Origin: Onchidella celtica | Taxonomy: Eukaryota; Mollusca; Gastropoda; Systellommatophora; Onchidiidae | Assembly (NCBI GenBank): GCA_963931925.1 | Contig: OZ007575.1 | Coordinates: forward strand, 37,848,999-37,912,998 | Length of the DNA: 64,000 nucleotides | Reading direction: 5' to 3' | In this document: positions 48,046-57,503 of the stretch, one piece after another | Position numbering within the stretch: position 1 is the stretch's first letter | Layout: each line of letters begins with the position of its first letter | Made by a program: the position numbers and the translations under genes | The notes under the pieces: model-generated | Told to the model about the DNA's origin: nothing | Database searches by the model: none | Seen by the model: the letters and a program-made list of their open reading frames with translations, nothing else

Positions 48046-48476
48046 GGCGACCATAGTTCTCGTTTGCTTTATCTCCATTGACTGAAAAACTGGAGATCTT
48101 CCATTGTGTAGAAAAGGTGTAACAAATGCAAACTTTGATTTAAAATGCGTCGTGGTACTTGTCGAGGTATTTCACAGTTCCGATTTATTTCAACCCTTTA
48201 TCATCTTACTATAATTGAGCTAGAGGGTGAACGTGTAAACAGCTAAAACTTCGCGACCACGACATCAAAAATCATGAAACTTGGTGTATTGCATCAATTT
48301 TTGACGAAGATTACGTGGACACGTTCATTTTTTAAAAAAAATCAGTCTTTACTATTATTTATATTAAAATTTTTTTAGCCGCAAAAACTGAGACGTATTT
48401 TCGACGGACGCAAACGCTTAACGTCCAATTTCTTAATTAGGCAAAAAGTTGAGCTGAAACAAACGAACTATCGTCG
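48046..48476. mobile_element. MITE family M, copy 5, split by a Helitron-like fragment
   Basis: Begins GGCGACCATAGTTCTCG and ends AAACAAACGAACTATCG. The MITE interior stops at CAACCCTTTA near 48200 and resumes at about 48405 with GACGCAAACGCTTAACGTCC. The intervening 200 bp match family F. Confidence 0.78.
48204..48404 (+). mobile_element. Helitron-like family F, copy F4, 3'-truncated
   Basis: Starts TCTTACTATAATTGAGCTAG preceded by A, the same 5' terminus as F1. It continues with GGTGAACGTG, CAGCTAAAACTTCGCGAC, CATGAAACTTGG, CAGTCTTTACTATTA and GCAAAAACTGAGAC. The 3' half with its hairpin is missing. Because MITE sequence lies on both sides, the loss probably followed insertion. Confidence 0.7.
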
Positions 48477-49918
48477 GGAATCTTACTCTTATTTCTACTC
48501 GTCCATCAGAAAAAACGACTTAAGATAAAGGGACATGTTAGTCGGTGTGTCACCTTCAGAGAAAATTTGTTTTCTCCATAAAGGAAAAAAATAATATTGC
48601 CAAACGTTTACGCACTGAAAACGTACTGTCGGAAAAAAAAAAAAACTTTCAGCACGCACAGTTGAGATAAGTGAAGTGCTTACGGTAATTACACCTAACA
48701 ACTTCAAAAAGCACAACCGTTTAACCATCTTCCTCCAAATACCGATGTTTGGTGGTGAAGGGCGGAAATATCTGCGCAAAAAATATGCAAAGATATGCTA
48801 TTTCAAAAGGCACGGCTGTTAATACAAGGGTCTGAAAAAATTATAAAAAACACACTTATTTTTGTAAAAGAAACGTGATTTTGAGCTTTGTGGGAGTTAG
48901 GAAATCGGAATAAACAACTCAAAATAGGTTAAATTGCCTATTCATTCGCGTTGCAGTAGTGATCATTTTCTTTTTTGATATTTTTTGCCCCCAAGCCATC
49001 GTTTTATTCAAGTCAAAGACATGACACTTCAGTGACGTCTTTCAAAACGTAGATTGATTCATCACTAGTTTCTGCATTCGCGGGGTGTAAAATAGAAAAT
49101 GCGTATGCTTTCTAACATGGTGACATTTATAATATGCGTTAATAAAACACATTTCTATTTGATTCTTACTCATAAAAGACTAATGAACCAACTTATCCGT
49201 TTTATAACTATGGGGGGGGGGGGGGGAGAGACGGTCAGTGATCATTTGCCCTTTCCAGTTTCTGCATTCCCCCTGCATACCCCCCCCCCCCGGGAAAAAA
49301 CAGTAAAATTGTAGCTCAAGGTCTGGATACAGGTGATCGAAAATTAGACTTAATATGTTTCCCTACTATTTCCAAACTGCCCACAAAGTAACGATCACAC
49401 CATGTTACACGTAAACTGGGGAAAATCAAATTTAACCCTGATGCTGCCCCAAGGGAAACTACACTATTACTATTATCCCGCCAATGCAACGTTTTTGAGC
49501 TGTAAGTATAGTAGCAAACTGTCAATTTGATAAGTTTGCACTGAACTGGAAAACCCCAGACCTGGTAAATATTTCTGGAAAGTTTCGAAATTATACAGTT
49601 CGAAAACGTAACTTTTTTTTGGCTAGAGACAGCAATAGGACAAGAAAACCACGGCGTTCGACACGTGACCGTTGCCCCTAACGCATGGAGTTGAGATGCC
49701 GAGTTTGTGGTATTGAGTTTAGGACGGAATTCAGGAGTCAAACTTAAAATACGTTTTTGTTTTCTTTTTATTGGTGAGGATTATCGACTCAGAACCGAAT
49801 GGGTTGTGTGAATCAAGAGCGGCCACGTTACCATTTACGGCTCGTAACAAATTTAGAAGCACAGAAATCCATTCCGAGGTTTATTCCTGGAAACCTGGTG
49901 ATACACAGGTTTGATAAT
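48477..49918. other. Stretch without recognised genes
   Basis: G14 run at 49213-49226 and C10-type run at 49280-49291. The 141-codon minus frame at 49316-49741 has no recognised motif. Confidence 0.4.
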
Positions 49919-50145
49919 ATGGAAGGTGAAACTCCCTCCCTGCTACCTTTACTTTGGGTTAGAAATTAACCACAGTGGGTGTTCTTTTGTTTTTTCAGTA
50001 TAATTTCAATGTGAAAGGAATTTTCTAAAGTGCAGATTTATACATTCTAAAAGTCTGACTGTAGGACTGAAGCCAGCCGGACCGATTGTTGAGACATTTT
50101 ACTTATCTTGATTGGCAGTGTCTTTACGAGTGCAGTTCCTAGACT
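49919..50145 (+). repeat. Dispersed repeat E, copy 1
   Basis: Matches 53462-53685 in the same orientation, starting GGAAGGTGAAACTC. Shared blocks: GGTTAGAAATTAA, GTATAATTTCAATGT, TTTTCTAAAGTGCAGATTTA, CATTCTAAAAG, CGGACCGATTGTTGAGACAT and CTTGATTGGCA. Class unknown. Confidence 0.82.
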
Positions 50146-50774
50146 ATTAATGCAGAGTGCAGCCCTTTATGGTTACGCGGGGTTGTTATCAATAAAACTA
50201 TTGATGCTCTTTGTTCGATCTCTTGGTCGAAAATAGTCGTGCTGTGTGTTTCGGATGGTTTTTCCTCCCTCTAACATTTCAAGGATAGTCAGCACCAGAA
50301 AGGTATTTTGCTAGTGACAGTTTCCAACAAACTCTTGTTATGTGAGGCAATAAAGTGTAGTTCAAGGACGGCTCAGATGGGTAGTTCCCTCAACTTCCCA
50401 ATCTGTTCAAGTCATCAAGCCCAACTCTCCCAACGCCTCGAATGCCGAGCTACGCTCCACAATGCAAGGTAAGGAATACGTCGAATTAAGATGAATTCTT
50501 TCCGCCCACGCATTCAAGACCGGAGTTTTCAAATCCAGACATCGAAGAGTGGGGACCATCTCGGCAGAAACTTCGCTCGGACTGATTTTTTTTTTAAACG
50601 AGTCAGGAAGCCACGAAACAGCGTTCTTTTATTTTTGAGTTTTTGAGTTTTGGTTTAACAGCGCGTCGGCACGATAACAGCAACTTTGTGCGCCTTTCAC
50701 GGTTTTTTGTTTATCTTACTTTGAGCTAAGTTTCAGCCCTCAAGTCTCCTATTTAATGGGCCATTCTTTTCTGT

Positions 50775-51505
50775 GATTGATGGCATCACATTAAAAACGT
50801 CAGCGCATCACTTTAGCCTCGGCGCCCAATGTATGCACAATGTTTGTCAAACTCCGACTGTTAAACATTGTTTTGTATTACAGAGTAAGGATTATTTAAT
50901 ATAGTGTGCAACGTTGGTGTTCTATTTCAACATGGACCGGCACTATCAACTGTCACAACACTCTTGCCACACTGTGCATTACTTTAACCAAGTCGCCCAA
51001 TGTATGCACAACTTTTCTCAAACTCCGACGGTCAGAGTTTTGCAGTAAAGAGTAAGGATTATTTAATATAATTATTGTGCAACGTTGGTGTTCCATTTGT
51101 ACATGCACTAGAGCTATCAACTGTCGCTGCACTATTGCCACAAAGTGCATCACTTTAGTCAAGACTCCTAATGTATGCACAACCTCTCAAACTCCGACTG
51201 ACAAACAGTGTTTGGCAGCACAAAGTAAGGATCATTTTATTATTGTGCAACATTGGTGTTCCAGTTGTATGCACCAGAGCTATCAACTGTCACTGCACTA
51301 TTGCCACACTGTGCATCACTTTAGCTAAGTCGCCCAATGTATGCACAACTTCTCTCAAACTCCAACTGTCAAGCAAGTGTTTGTCAGTACAAAGTAAGGA
51401 CTGTTTAATAATTATATTGTGCAACATTGGTGTTCCATATCTACATGCATGAGAGCTATCAACTGTCACCGCACCGCATTATTGCCACACAGCACGCTTT
51501 TATGA
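50775..51505. repeat. ~170-bp satellite, about 4.5 copies
   Basis: Monomers begin TGTGCAACGTTGGTGTT or TGTGCAACATTGGTGTT near 50905, 51076, 51244 and 51418, after a partial monomer from 50775. Each has CTATCAACTGTCAC, ATTGCCACA, CAATGTATGCACAA, CAAACTCCGACTG and AAGTAAGGA. Monomers vary by several percent and by small indels. Short frames are not conserved between monomers. Confidence 0.9.
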
Positions 51506-52635
51506 TCTGATAAGAGTATTTCTGAAAACTCTGCTCAGGGCTACACGGCAATTTTTTTTTTTAATCCGTTATTTGTGTGACCTTTCCAAGTGAGATGTCG
51601 ATACAGGTAACACTACAGGTAACAATACAAAAAAAAAAAAAAAGTGCCATTCCAAAGTAAAGTATCTGTTTCAATCGTAACTGACAGATTCCTGGAAAGT
51701 AATAAATAGTCATATTTCTGGAAAGTAAATGGTTCGTTACAGCACATTTGTTGGTTTGTTTTTTAATTAATTTTTCCAAAAGCCAGGACAATATATTTCG
51801 GGTTCCTTACTGTGGAACATGGACATGATGGGAATATTATATTCCTGTGGTGGAACGGGGTACAACCAGAGTATTTTATGAACATAGGACTGCTGATCCT
51901 GAAGTATAGCTGGATTGTGTTAATATATGCATTAAATCCACACAAGAATATAGCCCGAGGAAGGATTTCTGTCAGTCCAATGGTGGGGTCAAATAGTATA
52001 GGCACTAATCTTAATGAGCATGAACTGTGTCATCCATCGTGTACAAACAATTTCAATTCCATAGCATCCGAGTCGCTAATCCTCCGGTCTAAAGCACCTT
52101 TCAAGCCAAGAAAAAAAGCATTTTAATTTTCTGGCACTTTACCGATAATGGCGTAAGTCATTATTTTCTGACACTTGACATAAGATAAAACTCTTTTTCA
52201 ACTCTTTCTAGAATTTGCCATTATGATTCTATTGGATTATTAAATTTTTCTATTGATACATTTCTTTTTCTATAATACCCAATAGCCGTGGGTTACTTTT
52301 TGGCATAAGTCATAATGCCATTACCGTAGAAAACTGATGATTTACTGGTGGAAAACCATGAACGTCCGACAAAGCGCATTAAATAATGCAGCTTTGAACC
52401 GTCCTTTGCGGTACTTTAATTTTTTTTTCTGTACAGCTATTTTTTGTCCAACTCCAAGTCCAGTCAAAACATATGGCGAAATAAAATCAAGCACGCACAA
52501 TTTATTGCTCTCATCTTTGTTGGGATTTGGTCTACTATCGTCGCGCAGGCCAGGGGTGTTGACGAGATAAGCAAACAAAGCTAACGGACACAGTAAACTT
52601 CACGCTACAACAAAAGTAGAATTGGGATGTACATG
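51506..52635. other. Stretch without recognised genes
   Basis: No repeat or gene recognised. The 104-codon plus frame at 51812-52126 is unsupported. Confidence 0.35.
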
Positions 52636-52838
52636 TGGGAAGGATGAATGATAATAGATGGACAAAACGCTACACTGAACGGCAATCATGAACAGGAAAA
52701 AAGAACACGTAGACGACCAGGAAGAAGACGGCAGGATGATATTAAAAGGAGGGAACAATGAGGAATACCAAGGAATGGAAGTCATTTTCGGTGGGCTACA
52801 TCCTGAAGTGGATGGACAATGCCAAGGTCAAACGTGAA
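52636..52838 (+). mobile_element. LINE C-terminal fragment family T, copy 1 (degraded)
   Basis: Homologous to the inverted stretch 57058-57278. It contains AGATGGACAAAACGC, CACTGAACGGCAATC, CGACCAGGAAGAAGACGGC and GGAATGGAAGTCATTTTCGG. The frame reads RTRRRPGRRRQDDIKR, a degraded version of the Arg-rich GRPGRRWxDDI tail found near the C-terminus of RTE/CR1-like reverse transcriptases. Stops interrupt it. Its 5' edge is at nearly the same point as in the other copy. Confidence 0.65.
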
Positions 52839-53461
52839 TATAGTAATTACTACCATAACTCTGTTGAACCAATTTTCTTAGCCACCATGCTACACAGCAA
52901 GCCCTCGGGATAACTAAATTACAACTGACATTCCAATGCCTCAAACATTGTGAACAAACAAAGCCAAGTTTTCCCCTGAAACAATATACAGTCAGGACTG
53001 AACGATACAGAAATCTATTCCCATTTTTATGTAAGCTGACGTCAATTGGTCACGAGTTTGGTTATTATAACAGAATCTGAAAACGTATAATATTCCATAT
53101 ATTGATCATCTCAAAACAAAGCCCGGAAGGATTACCGAATCCTGTTACCTACTGAAAACAACGCTAAAGAAGTTTTCTTATTTGATGGGTTAGGATAAAT
53201 TTTAAAAAAAGGGGCTAGATTTTGTGTGTGTTTTTTCTTTTCTGGGAATGGGTGAATTTTTTCTAGTGAAAACTAGGCGGTTTTTAAATGTAATCTTAGA
53301 CACTCCGCACTGTTCGAGCTAATCATTGAAATCAGGTACTTTATATAGATAGGGTCAGATATTCAACATAATGTAACTAGCGGATCTACGCAGGTACTAC
53401 GTCATTCCTATGTGCAAACGAGGCGTCAATACTACTTGTCGGATTATTGTAGGCTTTCTGG
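52839..53461. other. Stretch without recognised features
   Basis: AT-rich; nothing recognised. Confidence 0.4.
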
Positions 53462-53685
53462 CTGGAAGGTGAAACTCGCTCCCTGTGACCTTTACTTTCG
53501 GTTAGAAATTAATACCAAAATGTTTATTTCTTGTAAGTATAATTTCAATGTCAAAGGGATTTTCTAAAGTGCAGATTTATACATTCTAAAAGACTGGCTG
53601 TAGGACTGCAGCCAGTCGGACCGATTGTTGAGACATTTTACCTAGCTTGATTGGCAATGTCTTTATGAGTGAAGTGCCGAGAATG
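53462..53685 (+). repeat. Dispersed repeat E, copy 2
   Basis: Nearly collinear with 49919-50145, 3.5 kb upstream in the same orientation. The main difference lies just after GGTTAGAAATTAA. Confidence 0.82.
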
Positions 53686-53763
53686 TTAGTTCCCTGTAAT
53701 CCATGCACACGACTGCATGACAATATAATATTTCTTTATTCTGTCGTTTTACCCAGTTCCTTT

Positions 53764-53764
<1 letters not shown>

Positions 53765-53811
<47 letters not shown>

Positions 53812-53967
53812 GTCTCTCTCTCTCTCTCTCCTTCTCTCTCTCTCTCTTACCTTCTCTCTCTCTCTCTCTCTCTTACCTTCTCTCTCACTCTCTCTTTCTC
53901 TTACCTTCTCTCTCACTCTCTCTTTATCTCCCTCTCTCTTTCCCTCTCACTGTCTCTTTCTCTTACC

Positions 53968-54029
<62 letters not shown>

Positions 54030-54213
54030 TACCTTCTCTCTCACTCTCTCTTTCTCTTACCTTCTCTCTCACTCTCTCTTTTTCTCCCTTTCTTTCATTC
54101 CCTATCCCTCATTCTCACCCTCTCACTTTTCACCCCCTTTCGTTTCTCTGTGTGTATGTGTGTGTGTGTTTCTCTCCCTTTCGTTTTCTCTCTCTCTCTC
54201 TCTCTCTTTCGCT

Positions 54214-54246
<33 letters not shown>

Positions 54247-54258
54247 AATCTCTCTGCC
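53765..54258. repeat. (CT)n-rich microsatellite tract
   Basis: CT repeats with regularly spaced TTACCTTCTCTCTCACTC variants, so part of the array is a minisatellite built on CT. The 216-codon Ser/Leu frame is an artefact. Confidence 0.95.
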
Positions 54259-54704
54259 CCTCTCTTTCCCATTCAGCTCAATAACCAATCAGCTTAAGAA
54301 GCCCTATCGCACATCACGTACTTTCCTCCAACAAAGGAGGAAGCTCCACCAACAACATATTTATTTGTCTGTCTGATATGCCACAGATGATCTGCGTGTA
54401 TGCTCGTATTATTCTCATAACACCCTACTCCTTCCCCAGCGTTCTCTCTTGTCTTTCTCTGCCTCCACGCGTTTGGTTAGTGGCCGCTTGTGGTAGGATC
54501 TCCTTCTGCCCCATTATTCTGCTATATTCTGTTTATCGTCTTGCTTTTCCTTAGCATATTGTGACCGTTATGGGGTCGACATGCTGTCTCCAAATTCAGA
54601 CTCAAAGTCTGCCTCCACATCTCCCCTTTCATCACGATGAATATTCCGATAGGTAGACTGCGCATGACGTCGCAGGGTATGTTGGTTTTGAACTTCTTAC
54701 ACTA

Positions 54705-55075
54705 AAGATGGCCGTTGGATCAGCTGATGAGTGTAACTTCGAGATTATGTCCAAGCGGTTAAAATGCCTGCTGGTTGCATTGCAGTTGACTGTTGTGACA
54801 GGAGTGGAAAGGATGGATCCAAGCTGGTCAGATTCCCTACCATCCGTGTAAACAAGGGGAAGGAAGTGAAAGAATTGACCGAACGTCTTCCATGTGCATG
54901 TACACACGTGCCATTGTTTACTGTAGCGAACTACTTTTCGCTCGCCGCCGGTTGGTTCGCGACGCCTCAAGTGCTCGCAGTGCAAATCAGCTAACGAATC
55001 AAAATCAATGTCACAATCGCCATGGTGAAGCCTGGGTCCTTATACTAAACATGGCGTATAAGCGAATTCTACCTA
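54705..55075 (+). repeat. Duplicated THAP first-exon block, copy B
   Basis: Same-orientation homologue of 10762-11110. It includes GATGGCCGTTGGATCAGCTG upstream and ATCGCCATGGTGA downstream. Confidence 0.85.
54764..54892 (+). CDS. THAP-domain N-terminal exon, partial
   Basis: The frame from ATG 54764 reads MPAGCIAVDCCDRSGKDG, then SKLVRFPTIRVNK and KEVKELTERLP. Cys5, Cys10 and the RFP at 23-25 match the spacing of the start of THAP zinc-finger domains, which bind DNA and occur in regulators and P-element-like transposases. The conserved Trp and the later Cys and His are absent, as expected if the exon ends near residue 40. No downstream exon is recognised within the window. It could be the first exon of a gene extending beyond what I can see, or a duplicated relic. 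The 10820 copy has lost Cys5. Confidence 0.5.
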
Positions 55076-55269
55076 CAAGGACGTCATTATGATAAGCCAA
55101 TAGCGCACTGCGTCAAATTTGCTTCGCCTCAGTTTCAGTATAAGATGTAGACAGTAGTGTTAAACGGGATCTCCAGCATTGGTAAGACTGAAACGGAATG
55201 TCTCCCTGCTTTATTCAAAAGCTATTCTTGAAGAAGTTCTTGAAATTTGAGGTCTGAGACAAAATATCT

Positions 55270-55457
55270 CAGTTTGAGTGATTACGATAAGAAATTAGAC
55301 TAAATTGAAATTGTTAAACAGTTTATCAAATGCCCAGCACATTTTAAACAAGTTTCAAAGTGTCCATTTATTGTTATTATCTCTTTTACATACTAAAAGA
55401 TCTCCATGTTTTTTTCCGTAAAAAGAGATAGAACAAACAAGAACCCAGGTCGCGATA
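55270..55457. mobile_element. MITE family M, copy 6, one end missing
   Basis: The right end GAACAAACAAGAACCCAGGTCGC and interior ACATTTTAAACAAGTTTCAAAG are present. The left terminus is not found. Confidence 0.72.
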
Positions 55458-55737
55458 TAATATCCTGTAACTCGTTTTGTGGTTAAAAAAATATAATTAA
55501 CATGCAATGCGAACGCACATGCTTTTTAGATGGTCCTTGAAAGAAATTCTAAATTGCAAACGCCAGACCCGAATACGATTGTTGCTAAAAACGAGATTTT
55601 GAATTGCTATGCATGTTTGCTGTGATAATTGTACCATTGATACAAAGTAAAATGTCTTTTATCTTTCTCTATTTTAAGTAGCTGGTGATGATAATGTTTT
55701 TGAAAAGGAGGGAAGTTTGGAGATTGGAGGGGTGAGT

Positions 55738-55876
55738 GGCGGGGGGAGGGGGGAGAGGGGGGGGGGAGGCATTCTACTCAAATCATGATTAGTTCATTTA
55801 AGGAATGATTACTGTTGAAGAAAGATGTGAATATTATTTTCTTTTTACACCCCCTCCCCCCCCCCTCCCCCCCACT
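55738..55876. repeat. G-rich block followed by C-rich block
   Basis: GGCGGGGGGAGGGGGGAG-type sequence at 55738-55769 and CCCCCTCCCCCCCCCC-type sequence at 55850-55874. Low-complexity tracts with G-quadruplex potential on opposite strands. Confidence 0.85.
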
Positions 55877-56301
55877 TTTTTGTTTTACTGACTCTTTTTT
55901 TTTACACCTTTTAGATAGGGCGGGGGTTATTTGAAATGTAGCACACCACTTAGCTGTTCTGAAACCTTACAACCGAGGTGAGAAGATGGGTTTGTCTCTA
56001 GAGCTGCCTTACGCTGGGACACCTTTATTTCATGTACTGCTCCATTCTTCCATGGGAAGTCGTGTCATTTTGTAGCGATATTGTGCCATTATCCAGGGAA
56101 TGTCGCAAAGCACAGGAAAAGCTGTAGTGTTGCAGCAGAGTTGGGAACAAAGTTAAAAATGCGACAAAAAAAAAAGAAAGAGAGAAAAAGCTTAATGCTG
56201 AATATTTCTTTATTATTATTTTTGTTTCTACAGCGGTGCTTTGCAACATACCGACTCAGAACCCATTTTGACTCAGTGTGTGACTATTAGCCCAACCAAT
56301 A

Positions 56302-56304
<3 letters not shown>

Positions 56305-56373
<69 letters not shown>
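56305..56373. repeat. (CT)n microsatellite, perfect
   Basis: About 34 uninterrupted CT units. Confidence 0.97.
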
Positions 56374-56377
<4 letters not shown>

Positions 56378-56856
56378 TTAATGGGCTCCTACGAGGGTTG
56401 AGAGGGAAGGGGGGGGGGGGGGCAACTATATGAAAAGCTACTTGGGGTGAAAGGGAATAAAAGAAATAGCCAAAATCAGGCATACGTACTTTTGGGATGA
56501 CATGTAACTCCATAACACCACAGCAAGAGCATCACTAGCCCCGGGGGAGACAGCCATCGCCCTTTCCACCTCTGGTCAAGGCATGGCTCGTATTCAGCAT
56601 GCATAAACTTGCTTAATTCATTATGAACATTCCACGCAAACTGCAGAGCCAGGCTTCGATTACTTCACATTTTCGCCTTTGGGAGTCCTAGTAAATCCGC
56701 GATCCAAATTATCGGGGGGGGGGGGGGGGGGGGTTCTCGAATAGCCGATTAAACGCCTAGCCAGCTTTAGCGGGTCAGTGGGTTGTGTCTGATGTATGGC
56801 AGTTTTAGTTCGTGTTGAAGCCAGAAAAAAGTCTGTAATTGTTTTTATTATTATTA

Positions 56857-57503
56857 CTAGCTGACCCGAGCAAGACAAATTTTAATGTGGAAATTGGTCA
56901 CTAAAATAAGGACACTTACATTCGATGCCAATACTGATAGATCATATTGTTACACTACGATTCCTTGCAAAATTCACAGAGGTGACGAACTTGATTTTGG
57001 ACGTGCAATATGTAAAAAGAGACAAGCACAAAATGTCCCATCATATTTTGCGATTTTTCACCTTTCACGCCGGCGTTGTTCATCCACTGCAGGATGGAGT
57101 CCTCCGATAATGATTTCCATTCATTTCTGTCTGATGTTTTCCTCATCCATGATGTTCCACCTGTCAGATTTATGTCGTCGTGCCATCTTCTTCCTGGTCG
57201 TCCTCGTATTCTTCTTCCTGCCCTTGGTTGCCATTCAGTGCGGTGTTTTGTCCACCTATGGTCATTCATCTTTCCCAAATTTTGCGATTTTACTCCATGA
57301 AAATGTCTCTTTTTTTTTTTTTGCACCTAAAAAAGTCGTCAATAATATACAAGACTGAATTTCGTTCCAAAATAATGGATGTGTCCTTGTAATTTATCGT
57401 CAAAAAACTGAGGCAGTCCAAAACATTTCATAATGTTTGTTTTCCGTAATTACGAAGTTTTAGCTGCTTTACAAATTCACCCTGTGATTCCACTGTGGTC
57501 GGA
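56857..57503 (-). mobile_element. Helitron-like family F, copy F5, split by a LINE-derived insert
   Basis: On the minus strand it begins TCCGACCACAGTGGAATCAC at 57503, preceded by A. It ends CTCGGGTCAGCTAG at 56857, followed by T: the canonical CTAG|T Helitron end. The body matches F1 on both sides of an insert at 57058-57291 (ACAAATT next to GCAAG, CATTCGATGC, and the arm TTACGAAGTTTTAGCTGC). Removing the insert and one target copy leaves about 413 bp. ATT repeats lie on both sides. Confidence 0.75.
57058..57278 (-). mobile_element. LINE C-terminal fragment family T, copy 2, with 13-bp target duplication
   Basis: Flanked by ATTTTGCGATTTT at 57045-57057 and 57279-57291, a perfect direct repeat. 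The minus frame reads DHRWTKHRTEWQPRAG, RRIRGRPGRRWHDDI, then TGGTSWMRKTSDR and WKSLSEDSILQWMNN. This is the basic C-terminal tail typical of RTE/CR1-like LINE proteins. At 221 bp this is a very short insert. Its 5' edge nearly coincides with that of the copy at 52636. Confidence 0.78.
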
